In this document: piece by piece, positions 32,564 to 41,589 of the stretch | Layout: each line of letters begins with the position of its first letter | Numbering within the stretch: position 1 is the stretch's first letter | DNA from: Bilophila wadsworthia ATCC 49260 | Lineage (GTDB): Bacteria; Desulfobacterota; Desulfovibrionia; Desulfovibrionales; Desulfovibrionaceae | NCBI RefSeq assembly: GCF_000701705.1 | Contig: NZ_JNJP01000020.1 | Coordinates: 1-56,672, forward strand | Length of the DNA: 56,672 nt | Direction of reading: 5' to 3' | Translations under genes and position numbers: made by a program | The notes under the pieces: model-generated | The model's database searches: none | What the model was told of the DNA's origin: nothing | Seen by the model: the letters and a program-made list of their open reading frames with translations, nothing else

Positions 32564-33787
32564 ATGTCTCTGTCTCAGCCTCTGCCTGAACGCCTGCGCC
32601 CCTCCGAACTGGCTCTCTTCGTCGGACAGAGCCACCTCGCCGAGCGCCTGACCACGCTCTTGGAAGGCCCGCGCCTTCCAAGCCTGCTCCTGTTCGGCCC
32701 TCCGGGCTGCGGCAAATCCACGCTGGCCCTCCTGCTCGCACGCGCCCGGGGCGGCAACGTCCTGCGCCTGAGCGCTCCCGAGGCCGGCTTGCAGCAGCTC
32801 CGGCGCCAGCTTACCGGTGTCGATATCCTTGTGCTCGACGAGCTGCACCGCTTCTCAAAGGCGCAGCAGGACTTCTTCCTCCCGTTGCTGGAGTCCGGCG
32901 ATCTCACGATGATCGCCACGACCACGGAAAACCCCTCTTTCAGCGTGACCCGCCAGCTGCTTTCGCGGCTGCACGTCCTGAGGCTGCGCCAGCTCGGGCG
33001 GCCCGAACTGCTCGAACTCGGCAAGCGCGGCGCGGCGGCCCTTTCCGTCACCCTGAACGACGAGATCCTTGATTTCCTTTCGACGGCGGCCCACGGCGAC
33101 GCCCGGACCATGCTCAACCTGGTGGAGTACGCCTCGTCCCTGCCGGAGGAGAAACGCAACCTGCCCCACGTCAAGGCCACCCTGCCCGAGATCATGGCCC
33201 GCCACGACAAGGATGGGGACAGCCATTACGAATACGCCTCAGCGCTCATCAAATCGATCCGCGGCAGCGATCCCGACGCGGCGCTGTACTATCTGGCCTG
33301 CTTGCTCGAAGGCGGCGAAGATCCGCGTTTCATCTGCCGCAGGCTCATCCTGTCCGCCTCCGAAGACGTGGGGCTGGCCGATCCGCAGGCCCTGCCGCTG
33401 GCCGTCGCCTGCCAGCAGGCCGTGGAGTTTGTGGGGATGCCCGAAGGCTACATCCCGCTGTCGGAAACCGTGGTCTACCTTGCCCTTGCGCGCAAGAGCA
33501 ATTCCACCTACGCGGCCTACGCCAACGCGGCGCGGGAGGTGAAAGTCAACGGCCCGCAGTCCGTGCCCCTGCATCTGCGCAACGCCTCGACACAGCTCCA
33601 GCGCGAATGGGGATACGGCAAGGATTACAAGTATCCGCACAATTTTCCGCAGGCGTGGGTGGAACAGGACTACCTCCCTCCCTCGGTCAGGAACCGCGTG
33701 TTCTACCAGCCCAAGGAATATGGGGAGGAGCCCCGCCTGGCAAGCTGGAGCAAGCGCCTGAAACGCACCAAACCCGAAAACCGTTAG
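32564..33787 (+). CDS. rarA: Replication-associated recombination protein A (AAA+ ATPase)
   Basis: This 407-residue AAA+ protein of the RarA/MgsA/WRNIP1 family is related to clamp-loader ATPases and acts at stalled replication forks. Walker A GPPGCGKS is at residues 45-52, Walker B at ILVLDELHRF, and sensor 1 at ATTTENPSF. The C-terminal tetramerisation region contains HYEYASALIKSIRGSDPDAALYY and SEDVGLADP. The length is slightly shorter than E. coli RarA (447). GGAG precedes the ATG. The next gene starts nine bases after its stop. Confidence 0.94.
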   Translation: MSLSQPLPERLRPSELALFVGQSHLAERLTTLLEGPRLPSLLLFGPPGCGKSTLALLLARARGGNVLRLSAPEAGLQQLRRQLTGVDILVLDELHRFSKAQQDFFLPLLESGDLTMIATTTENPSFSVTRQLLSRLHVLRLRQLGRPELLELGKRGAAALSVTLNDEILDFLSTAAHGDARTMLNLVEYASSLPEEKRNLPHVKATLPEIMARHDKDGDSHYEYASALIKSIRGSDPDAALYYLACLLEGGEDPRFICRRLILSASEDVGLADPQALPLAVACQQAVEFVGMPEGYIPLSETVVYLALARKSNSTYAAYANAAREVKVNGPQSVPLHLRNASTQLQREWGYGKDYKYPHNFPQAWVEQDYLPPSVRNRVFYQPKEYGEEPRLASWSKRLKRTKPENR

Positions 33788-33796
33788 GTCCCGCTC

Positions 33797-34594
33797 ATGA
33801 CGACATCTTCCCATCTGTTCGACGCCAACTGGTATCTGACGTCCCCGCGTACCCCTTCTTTCCTGAGCCGCATCAGCCCCAACCTGGGGTTCTACGCGCC
33901 CATGATCTGGATCGTGTTCAAGGCTGGCTGCAACGCCATGCGCAATCAATACGACGGCGAAGCATGGGCCCAAAGCAGCGAGGGCATCGCGCACGCGCTC
34001 GAATCCGTGGGCTGCCGCATCGAAGCCGCCGGGATGGAACATTTCCGTTCACTGGAAGGCCCTTGCGTCTTTATCGGCAACCATATGAGCACGTTGGAGA
34101 CGTTTGTGCTGCCTTCCATGATCCAGCCGTGGAAGGACGTGACCTTTGTGGTGAAGGAAAGCCTGCTGAAGTATCCCTTCTTCGGCCCCGTGCTCGGGTC
34201 GCGCGAGCCCATCGTCGTCGGCCGCAGCAATCCCCGTGAAGATCTCGTCGCGGTGCTCGAGGGCGGCGAGGCGAGGCTCAAGCAAGGCCGTTCCGTCATT
34301 GTTTTTCCGCAGAGCACGCGCAGTTCCGTTTTCGACCCCGCGCATTTCAATACCATCGGCGTCAAGCTTGCCAAGCGCGCCGGGGTTCCGGTCATTCCAG
34401 TGGCGCTCAAGACCGATGCGTGGGGGAACGGGAACCTCCTCAAAGATTTCGGCCCGGTGGATGTCAAAAAGACCATCCACTTTGAATTCGGCGCGCCCAT
34501 GCGCATCGAAGGCACGGGCAAGGCCGAGCATCAGCAGATCACCGAGTTCATCATCGATCGCCTCGGCGTATGGGGACGTGAGATTGGGGAATGA
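33797..34594 (+). CDS. PlsC-like acyltransferase (1-acylglycerol-3-phosphate O-acyltransferase family) with variant motifs
   Basis: This 265-residue protein of the PlsC family would transfer an acyl chain to lysophosphatidate or a related lipid at the inner membrane face. Block I is NHMSTLE, giving His96-x4-Glu101 instead of the usual His-x4-Asp. Block III reads FPQSTRS (170-176) instead of FPEGTRS. Block IV, VPVIPVALKTDAWG, is normal. A hydrophobic segment (LGFYAPMIWIVFKAG) near residues 34-48 could anchor it. Two substitutions in catalytic blocks suggest a divergent subfamily with a different acceptor or altered activity. It is coupled to rarA and ends at a hairpin repeat. Confidence 0.82.
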   Translation: MTTSSHLFDANWYLTSPRTPSFLSRISPNLGFYAPMIWIVFKAGCNAMRNQYDGEAWAQSSEGIAHALESVGCRIEAAGMEHFRSLEGPCVFIGNHMSTLETFVLPSMIQPWKDVTFVVKESLLKYPFFGPVLGSREPIVVGRSNPREDLVAVLEGGEARLKQGRSVIVFPQSTRSSVFDPAHFNTIGVKLAKRAGVPVIPVALKTDAWGNGNLLKDFGPVDVKKTIHFEFGAPMRIEGTGKAEHQQITEFIIDRLGVWGREIGE

Positions 34595-34607
34595 TGGATG
34601 TGAAACT

Positions 34608-34708
34608 GGGGAGGGGGAACCTTTCTCGAGAAAGGTCCCCCTCCCCTTCCAAGCCCCACCCCTCCCACTTCAAAGAGTTTCGTGTTTATCGAATCCCTTT
34701 TCGTCAAT
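34608..34708 (+). repeat. Dispersed hairpin repeat, tail-A type; terminator of pyrR-rarA-plsC
   Basis: GGGGAGGGGGAACCTTTCTC pairs with GAGAAAGGTCCCCCTCCCC (34608-34646, one unpaired base). Tail A (TCAAAGAGTTTCGTGTTTAT then CGAATCCCTTTT) follows to about 34708. Confidence 0.75.
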
Positions 34709-34751
34709 GTCCGGAGCGCCCTTTACGGGGCGTTCTGTTTTTCCGTAATAA

Positions 34752-34787
34752 AAGGGGAAGGCTTTTCTTTAGAAAAGCTTTCCCCTT
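34752..34787. terminator. Hairpin after the agmatinase gene
   Basis: AAGGGGAAGGCTTTTCT (34752-34768) and AGAAAAGCTTTCCCCTT (34771-34787) pair with one G-T wobble. It lies 35 bp beyond the minus-strand stop and has A/T flanks on both sides. Confidence 0.7.
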
Positions 34788-34821
34788 CCTCATACGGTTA
34801 TCGTGGTAAGGCTGATCCGCT

Positions 34822-35694
34822 TTACCTGCGTCCGCGCGCTACGATCCCCATGAGGGCGTATGCAAGGCGGGCGGCGGCGAAATCGGAAGCGTGCATTCCG
34901 GGCACCGGAGCCAGCTCCACGACGTCGAACCCGAGGACATCCCGTCCCGACAGCGTCCGTTCCGCAATGTCGAGCGACTGATACCAGCCGAGCCCGCCAG
35001 GGACGGGCGTCCCCGTCGCGGGCATGATCGACGGATCGAGGCCGTCCACGTCAAAGGTCAGATACACCTGGCGGGGAAAATCCGAAGGGAGCAGTGATTC
35101 GGGAAGGCCGCTGCGGGCAATGGATGCCGCATCATGGAATGTGACGCCGTGTTCCTTGCGTGCCTCCACTTCGTCAAGGCACATGGCCCTCACGCCGAAC
35201 TGGGCCAGCGGCAGCCCCAAATCCTTGACCGCACGCCGCATGACGCACGCATGGCTCCACGGGCTCCCCTCATAGCTGTCGCGCAAGTCCGCGTGCGCGT
35301 CGAACTGGATGATCCCGAATGTCCCGAACCGCTTTTTCAGCGCCGCGAGAGCGCCGTAGGTGACGGTATGCTCGCCGCCAAGCAACACGGGCAGCCCATT
35401 GCAATCGAGGATACCCCCGACCGCCGCTTCCACCCTGCCGAGCACGGTTTCCGGAGAACCGGAAATGTCGACGGCTGGCCACGTATAAATGCCCGCTTCG
35501 GCGGGGACGGATTCACCATCCCACAATTCAAGCTGATCGGAAGCCTCAAGAATGGCTTCCGGGCCCCGCGCCGTCCCTCCGGCATACGACACCGTAGCCT
35601 CCAGAGGCACGGGCAACACATGGAACAGGCAGGATTCCGGTTCGGCGACCGGCAATTCCGAGGCAAGGAATCGGTGCGTGGTTTCGTGGGGCAT
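34822..35694 (-). CDS. speB: Agmatinase / arginase-family ureohydrolase
   Basis: This 290-residue Mn2+ enzyme most likely hydrolyses agmatine to putrescine and urea in the cytoplasm. Metal ligands are in GGEHT (His), FDAHADLRD (Asp-His-Asp) and TFDVDGLDPSIMPATG (two Asp). The PATGTPVPGGL segment matches agmatinases better than arginases, but substrate assignment within the ureohydrolases is not secure from motifs. An AAAGGATATT site precedes the ATG. It is a single gene, convergent with the plsC-like gene. No arginine decarboxylase is in view. Confidence 0.85.
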   Translation of the reverse strand: MPHETTHRFLASELPVAEPESCLFHVLPVPLEATVSYAGGTARGPEAILEASDQLELWDGESVPAEAGIYTWPAVDISGSPETVLGRVEAAVGGILDCNGLPVLLGGEHTVTYGALAALKKRFGTFGIIQFDAHADLRDSYEGSPWSHACVMRRAVKDLGLPLAQFGVRAMCLDEVEARKEHGVTFHDAASIARSGLPESLLPSDFPRQVYLTFDVDGLDPSIMPATGTPVPGGLGWYQSLDIAERTLSGRDVLGFDVVELAPVPGMHASDFAAARLAYALMGIVARGRR

Positions 35695-35816
35695 GGAAAT
35701 ATCCTTTTTAAATGTCTGCGGGTGCGGTTGCTTGATACCCTAAATGAGTTTATAATACAAATTACTGAAAATATCTTTCCATTGGTTCTCTTTCCACGTC
35801 AACACGCAGACATGCC

Positions 35817-38800
35817 ATGCCTTCTCACACGTTCCGCCGTTTTCTTTTCCCCGCCCTCCGAACGATGCTGGGGTCCTTTCTGTTTGTGTTGACGTTCTCC
35901 TTCGCGGCTTTCTCCGAAACCGAACTCATCCTCTCCCCGGATGAAAAACTCTGGCTGGCCCAGCACCCCGAACTGCGTCTGGGCGTCATCGCTTCACGCC
36001 TGCCGTTCGAAGCGCTCTCTTCCGAAAGGAAACAGGAAGGCATCGCCAGCGACTACGCGAACTGGCTTGAAAAAACGCTCGGGATCCGCTTTGTGGCGCA
36101 CCCCGTCCCCGATACGGGGCTGCACCTTCCGTTCGGCGAAGGCAAGCTTGACGTGCACCTCTCCGCCGTCGACACGCCGGAATCGCGTAAAACCATGCTG
36201 TTCACCCGGCCATACCTTGAGCTGCCCCTCGTGCTGTTCATGATGAACGATGCGCCGTTCGTCAATGGCCTCCAAGATATGAAGGGAAAACGGGTGGCCG
36301 CCGTAGGGGAGCGCTTGCTGGACATATTGAAGGATACCTCTCCGGAAATCAGGGCTGTGGAGGCTCGGACCACACGAGAAGCCTTGGAGATGCTGGAACG
36401 GCGGCAAGTCGACGCCGTCTTTGAAATCCTCGACGCGGGAACCCACGTCATACGGCTGAATAATATCCCCCAGGTTATCGTCGCCGCGGTGACGCCCTAC
36501 CGTTTGCCCATACGGATCGGCGTCCGCAAGGACTGGCCGCAGCTTGCCGCCATCCTCGACAAGGCGCTGGGCGGCATTCCCCCCACGGCCTCGCAGGACT
36601 TCCATAACCGCTGGTTCAACGTCCAGCGCTCGGCGGAAATCGCCTGGAGCCTGTTCTGGGAAATGACCGCCACGGTCATTCTCATCGCCCTCGGCATCGT
36701 ACTAACCGCGTTGTTCATGCTCCGCAAAGTGCGCAAGGAAGTCCTCGTCCGGCGGAACACGGAAGCCATGCTCAATTCCCTCCTGGAGAACCTGCCCGCC
36801 GCCGTCTGCCTGTTCGATTCCTCCTGCCGCTGCCGCAAGCTCAACGCCATGTGCGCAAGCATCTTCGGGTTTACGGAGCAAACGGCCCTCGACGGCGTCC
36901 CCGGAACGGATTTCCCCGTGGCTTCAGGCGTGCTTTCCGAAAAAGTGTTGAGGGACGTCCTGGAGTCCGGCGAACCCCGTATGTTCCCCCACTCCCGCAC
37001 CGATGCGGATGGGAAAACCGCCTACTACCAGACGACGCTCGTCCCCCTGCGCAAGGCGGATGAAAAAACGGATGCCGTCCTCTGCCTGAGCGCCGACATG
37101 ACCACGCAGAAGCTGCTGGAAAAAAAGCTTTCCGAGCAGCTTGCCTTTGCCCAAAAGCTGTTGAAGACCAGCCCAATCGGCGTGCTTATCGCGGTGGAAG
37201 GTTTCATCCGGTACAGCAACCCCCGTGCTCGGGAACTGATGGATCTCCGCGAGGAAATGGATGTGGCCCGCGTCTATCCCCAGTTGCGCGAAGCCGCCGC
37301 CATGCTCCCCACGCTTGAAGACACGCTCACCGACATTGCCCTGAAAAGCCGGGACGCGCAGGGCCAGCCGCATCACCTCCGGGTCACCTATACCCGCACC
37401 GAGTATGAAGGCGCCCCGGGCATCATCTGCTGGCTGGTCGACGATACCCAGAATAAAGAGCTGGAGAAGCAGCTCGTGCTGGCCAAAGAGGAAGCCGAAA
37501 CGGCCTCACGCGCCAAGAGCGATTTTCTCGCCAACATGAGCCACGAAATCCGTACGCCCATGAACGGCATCATCGGCATGACCCATCTGACGCTGCAAAC
37601 CGAGCTCACGTCCCGCCAAAGGGACTACCTCACCCAGATCAGCACATCGGCGAACACCCTGCTGCGCATTGTCAACGACATTCTGGATTTCTCCAAGATC
37701 GAAGCGGGCAAGCTCGAAATGGAACATGCCGACTTCCAACTGGAACAAGTGCTGGAAGAGGTCGCCTCCATTGCGGATCTCAGCGCCGCCGAAAAGGGGC
37801 TTGAGCTGCTGTCCCGGATCAGCCCGGACATCCCACCGGTACTGGAAGGGGACGCGCTCCGGCTTTCCCAGATCCTGCTGAACCTCGTAGGCAACGCCAT
37901 CAAGTTCACACAGTCCGGCCACGTCCTTGTTTCCGTCACGCAGGAGCGCCACGGAGGGAGCAAAACACGTCTCCGCTTCTCCGTCAGCGATACGGGCATC
38001 GGCATGACGTCCGAACAGATCGGCAACCTTTTCGAATCGTTCACGCAAGCGGACAACTCCACGACCCGGCGCTACGGCGGCACGGGGCTGGGGCTCGCCA
38101 TCTGCAAACGCCTCGTGAACCTCATGGGCGGAGAAATCCATGTGAGGAGCACGCCGGGGCATGGCAGCGACTTTATCTTTACGGCGGAGTTCGGCACGGT
38201 GGCCGTCCCGGAACGCCGCCTGCTCCTCCCCTCCCATCCGCTGCATGGAGAACGCATCCTCATTGTTGACGACAATGAACTCTCTCGGAACATCCTCAGC
38301 GGTATGCTCCGGGAATTTCAGCTTGATCCCGTATCGGCGGCCTCGGTCGGAGAGGCCGTACGGCTCTGCCGCGACGCCGCGCGCGAGGGAAGGCCCTATC
38401 GCGTCGCCCTCATTGACTGGCTGATGCCGGGCATGAACGGCAAGGATACGGCACAAGCCATTTGCGCGGCGCTTCCCAAACGGCCCGTCATCCTGTTCAT
38501 GGCCACCATCCACGACCGGCCCGATGTCCTCGCCCATATCCGAGAAGGGAAAGACATTCCCATGCGGCTCATCACAAAGCCGGTTACGCCCTCCTCCCTC
38601 ATCTCGGCACTGCTTGAGGCCGAGCAGCCGCAGGACAGGCCCGATCGGGCCGAACCGTCCGCCGCCCCCTTCCCCGAACTTGTGGGCGCGCGGGTGCTGC
38701 TGGCGGAGGACAACGCCATCAACCGGCAGGTCGCCAACGAAATCCTGCAATCCAGCGGCGTCAGCGTGGAGCCCGCCGGGGACGGCCTCGAAGCAGTGGA

Positions 38801-39071
38801 AAAACTCTGGGAAGGCGGCTACGATGCCGTGCTCATGGATATTCAGATGCCCGGCATGGATGGGCTGAAAGCCACCCGGATCTTGCGGGAATACGCCCGG
38901 TTCGACAACCTGCCCATCATCGCCATGACCGCCCACGCCATGAACGGCGACCGGGAAAAGAGCCTTTCCGTGGGTATGCAGGATTATATCGCCAAACCCA
39001 TTGAACCTTCCGTCCTCCTTTCCACCCTCGCGCGCTGGATACACCGGGACGGCCGCTCTCCCCGGCGCTGA
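35817..39071 (+). CDS. Hybrid sensor histidine kinase with periplasmic SBP domain (EvgS/BvgS-like)
   Basis: This 1084-residue inner-membrane sensor has a signal peptide, one type 3 solute-binding domain (about residues 45-275), a membrane helix (about 285-305, EMTATVILIALGIVLTALFML), two PAS-like segments (about 315-545), HisKA with His576 (NMSHEIRTPMNG), HATPase with NLVGNAIKFT and GTGLGLAI, and two receiver domains with Asp867 (ALIDWLMPGM) and Asp1008 (LMDIQMPGMDG). The layout is like BvgS/EvgS but with one binding domain and no HPt. The HPt sits on the next protein, and a receiver-HD-GYP follows, so a phosphorelay to c-di-GMP breakdown is the likely job. Its ligand is probably an amino acid or small acid, by family. 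Confidence 0.93.
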   Translation: MPSHTFRRFLFPALRTMLGSFLFVLTFSFAAFSETELILSPDEKLWLAQHPELRLGVIASRLPFEALSSERKQEGIASDYANWLEKTLGIRFVAHPVPDTGLHLPFGEGKLDVHLSAVDTPESRKTMLFTRPYLELPLVLFMMNDAPFVNGLQDMKGKRVAAVGERLLDILKDTSPEIRAVEARTTREALEMLERRQVDAVFEILDAGTHVIRLNNIPQVIVAAVTPYRLPIRIGVRKDWPQLAAILDKALGGIPPTASQDFHNRWFNVQRSAEIAWSLFWEMTATVILIALGIVLTALFMLRKVRKEVLVRRNTEAMLNSLLENLPAAVCLFDSSCRCRKLNAMCASIFGFTEQTALDGVPGTDFPVASGVLSEKVLRDVLESGEPRMFPHSRTDADGKTAYYQTTLVPLRKADEKTDAVLCLSADMTTQKLLEKKLSEQLAFAQKLLKTSPIGVLIAVEGFIRYSNPRARELMDLREEMDVARVYPQLREAAAMLPTLEDTLTDIALKSRDAQGQPHHLRVTYTRTEYEGAPGIICWLVDDTQNKELEKQLVLAKEEAETASRAKSDFLANMSHEIRTPMNGIIGMTHLTLQTELTSRQRDYLTQISTSANTLLRIVNDILDFSKIEAGKLEMEHADFQLEQVLEEVASIADLSAAEKGLELLSRISPDIPPVLEGDALRLSQILLNLVGNAIKFTQSGHVLVSVTQERHGGSKTRLRFSVSDTGIGMTSEQIGNLFESFTQADNSTTRRYGGTGLGLAICKRLVNLMGGEIHVRSTPGHGSDFIFTAEFGTVAVPERRLLLPSHPLHGERILIVDDNELSRNILSGMLREFQLDPVSAASVGEAVRLCRDAAREGRPYRVALIDWLMPGMNGKDTAQAICAALPKRPVILFMATIHDRPDVLAHIREGKDIPMRLITKPVTPSSLISALLEAEQPQDRPDRAEPSAAPFPELVGARVLLAEDNAINRQVANEILQSSGVSVEPAGDGLEAVEKLWEGGYDAVLMDIQMPGMDGLKATRILREYARFDNLPIIAMTAHAMNGDREKSLSVGMQDYIAKPIEPSVLLSTLARWIHRDGRSPRR

Positions 39072-39091
39072 GCGCCGCCCCGAGGTACCCC

Positions 39092-40183
39092 ATGCACCAG
39101 CCAGAGCATACGCCGCGCACGCTGTTCGTCGACGACGAAAGCATCAATCAGCAGATCGGTGCCGAAATCCTGCTCGCCCTCGGAGCCGAAGCGGATACCG
39201 CCGACAACGGCCTTCAGGCGCTCCGCCTTATCCGCACCCGGCATTATGCCATTGTGTTCACGGATGTGGAAATGCCCGTCATGGATGGAGCCACCCTCAC
39301 GCATATCCTCCGCAGCGACAGCCGCTACGGCGAACTGCCCATCATCGCCTGCACGGCCATTTCCTCACCGGAAGAGGAAGAGGCGCTCCTCCAAAAAGGC
39401 TTCACCGCCGTCCTCCGCAAGCCTTTCGACGTGCAGGCCATGCAAACGGCCCTCAACCGCCATGCCACACTCTCCGGCGAAGCCCCCGCGCCCTCACCGG
39501 AACCCAGGCCCCGCGTCGAGGCGGGGCACGCCATACGGGAAGAACTTGAGCACCTCCCCGGTTTTTCCGTACGGCAAGGGCTTGATCGGGTCATGGGCAA
39601 CCTTCCCTTGTACGTCAGTCTCCTGTTCGATTTCCGACGCGAGCTTGCCGAAGCCGACGCCGAGATCAGGCAGGCCCGGCTGCGGGACGATATGCCCTCC
39701 ATCCGGGCGTCCGTCCACAAACTGAAGGGCATCAGCGGCAACGTCGGCGCAACGGATCTGTATACGCAGCTTGTGGAGCTCGAGCAGTGCCTGCAAGGGG
39801 GTTCCGCAGAAAATGTCGACAACCTTCTTGACACCCTATACGGCTACGTTACAACGGCCGAGAGTGTCCTTGCGGCGGCAGGGCAGGCCATCGCCGCGTA
39901 CCCCGAAGCCCCTTTGAGCATTCCCGCCGTAGGAGAAACGCTGGATGTCCGCAAGCTGCAACCGGCGCTGTGCGAATGCCTCCTGCTCATCCGGCAGTAC
40001 AACACGGCCGCGCGCGAAGCCTTCGGATCCGTCAGGCGTTTTCTTGGTGGGCAGTGCGGGGCGGAAACGAACGAAATCCAGCACGCCATTGATACCTTCG
40101 ATTTCGAGAAGGCCGAAAGCGGCCTTTTGCACCTTGCACAGCTTTTGGATCTGGAATTGAGAGAACCGAATGGGCTATCCTAA
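39092..40183 (+). CDS. Receiver-HPt phosphotransfer protein
   Basis: This 363-residue cytosolic protein starts with a receiver (RTLFVDDES, phospho-Asp in IVFTDVEMPVMDG, Lys in LRKPFD). A central linker is followed by an HPt domain (about residues 148-260) with the phospho-His in HKLKGISGNVGA. The C-terminal 100 residues are helical and unassigned. It starts 20 bp after the hybrid kinase and overlaps the next gene by 14 bp, so it can supply the HPt step missing from the kinase and pass phosphate to the HD-GYP receiver. Confidence 0.88.
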   Translation: MHQPEHTPRTLFVDDESINQQIGAEILLALGAEADTADNGLQALRLIRTRHYAIVFTDVEMPVMDGATLTHILRSDSRYGELPIIACTAISSPEEEEALLQKGFTAVLRKPFDVQAMQTALNRHATLSGEAPAPSPEPRPRVEAGHAIREELEHLPGFSVRQGLDRVMGNLPLYVSLLFDFRRELAEADAEIRQARLRDDMPSIRASVHKLKGISGNVGATDLYTQLVELEQCLQGGSAENVDNLLDTLYGYVTTAESVLAAAGQAIAAYPEAPLSIPAVGETLDVRKLQPALCECLLLIRQYNTAAREAFGSVRRFLGGQCGAETNEIQHAIDTFDFEKAESGLLHLAQLLDLELREPNGLS

Positions 40184-41267
40184 GAAACCCGTGGTGCTCG
40201 TCGTCGACGACACCATTGCCAATATCCGCATCTTGGATGATCTCCTGCGCGGCGAGTACACCGTCCGCGTTGCCACCAACGGTGCCACAGCCCTGAGGCT
40301 GGCGCTCTCCGAGCCCCGCCCCGACATCGTCCTTTTGGATATCATGATGCCTGATATGGACGGTTACGAAGTCTGCCGCCGCCTCAAGTCCGATCCCCTC
40401 ACGAGCAACATCGCCGTCGTTTTCATCACCGCGATGGGGAACGAGGAACACGAGGCCAAGGGGCTCGATCTCGGGGCCGTGGACTTCATCGCCAAGCCCT
40501 TCCAGCCCCGCCTCGTCCGGGCGCGGGTATCGAATCACGTCGCGCTCAAAAAATACAACGACGAGCTCAATTCGCTGGTCAAGGAACGCACCAAGGAACT
40601 GTATCTTTCCCGTTCCGTGACGGTGGAATGTCTCGCTTCGGTCGTGGAAACCCGCGATAACGAAACCGGCGCGCACGTCCGCCGTACGCAGCACGGCGTG
40701 GAAATCCTCGCCAAGCGCCTGCGGCTCATGCGTCCCGATATCTGGGACGACGATGACGACACCATCGAGCTGTTCCGCGTCTGCGCCCCTCTGCACGATG
40801 TCGGCAAGGTCGGCATTCCGGACAGCATCCTCCGCAAGCCCGGCAAGCTCACGGAAGCCGAATTCAACGAGATGAAGAAGCACACCACCCTCGGCTACCA
40901 GACCCTGAGCTGGGCGGAAAAGCGCATGGGCGGGCACAACGACTTTTTGCGCCTTGGCGCGGTCATCGCCTATACGCACCATGAACGCTGGGACGGGAAA
41001 GGATATCCCCGCGGCCTGAAGGGAGAGGAAATCCCCCGCGTGGGGCGGCTCATGGCCCTCGCCGACGTCTATGACGCGCTGATCTCCAAGCGGGTGTACA
41101 AACCCGCCTTCGACCACGAAACCGCCAGGAACATCATCGTGGAAGGCCGCGGGACACAGTTTGATCCGCTTGTCGTCGAAGCTTTTCTGTTTGAAGAGGA
41201 CTCGTTCCGCTCGCTCATCGTCACATATCCCGACGAAGAAAACCCCTTGCTCGTCTCCAACGACTGA
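40170..41267 (+). CDS. Receiver-HD-GYP c-di-GMP phosphodiesterase (RpfG-like)
   Basis: This 365-residue response regulator has a receiver (VVLVVDDTIANIRIL, phospho-Asp in IVLLDIMMPDMDG) and an HD-GYP domain from about residue 150. The metal motif LHDVGKVGIPD and the signature HHERWDGKGYPRGLKGEEIP are intact, so hydrolysis of c-di-GMP to GMP is expected. Its start lies inside the upstream gene, indicating translational coupling. As last gene of the kinase, HPt and effector set it is the predicted output. Confidence 0.93.
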   Translation: MGYPKKPVVLVVDDTIANIRILDDLLRGEYTVRVATNGATALRLALSEPRPDIVLLDIMMPDMDGYEVCRRLKSDPLTSNIAVVFITAMGNEEHEAKGLDLGAVDFIAKPFQPRLVRARVSNHVALKKYNDELNSLVKERTKELYLSRSVTVECLASVVETRDNETGAHVRRTQHGVEILAKRLRLMRPDIWDDDDDTIELFRVCAPLHDVGKVGIPDSILRKPGKLTEAEFNEMKKHTTLGYQTLSWAEKRMGGHNDFLRLGAVIAYTHHERWDGKGYPRGLKGEEIPRVGRLMALADVYDALISKRVYKPAFDHETARNIIVEGRGTQFDPLVVEAFLFEEDSFRSLIVTYPDEENPLLVSND

Positions 41268-41304
41268 TACGCTCCCTTCCCATCGGCACACGGCAGGCCG
41301 GTTA

Positions 41305-41328
41305 CTGCAATGCGTTCCCGCATTGCAG
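41305..41328 (+). terminator. Hairpin after the HD-GYP gene
   Basis: CTGCAATGCG - TTCC - CGCATTGCAG is a perfect 10-bp stem 38 bp after the stop, without a T-run. Confidence 0.5.
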
Positions 41329-41458
41329 CCCCTGAGGTGCGGGCAACGGCATTGAAACGTTTCCCGCGCCGTTTGTTGCATGGAGATAGTATGTATCTTT
41401 CTATACCCCTTCTGTAACAAAGGTCCTTCAACATCTTGACGTAGCGCCTATTTCCGTT

Positions 41459-41478
41459 ACAGAATGCAGTAATTCTGT
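41459..41478. promoter_or_regulatory. Candidate operator dyad upstream of gntR
   Basis: ACAGAAT-N6-ATTCTGT is a perfect 7-bp dyad about 110 bp before the GntR start. A TTGACG (41436-41441) 17 bp upstream would put a -10 inside the dyad, as expected for autoregulation. The remaining 41268-41589 gap shows no gene. Confidence 0.4.
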
Positions 41479-41589
41479 AGAAAAACACATCGAGAATGCT
41501 ATCCGCCTTGCCTCTCCCGATACACGCTTTCCGATCACTGCGAAACGCCTTACGAACCTTTTCGTCATGTGCCCTTCGAAGGAGAAGTC

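Noticed and set aside
37506..39044. 512-codon minus-strand frame
   Set aside because: Antisense to the HisKA/receiver part of the hybrid kinase; no recognisable domain.
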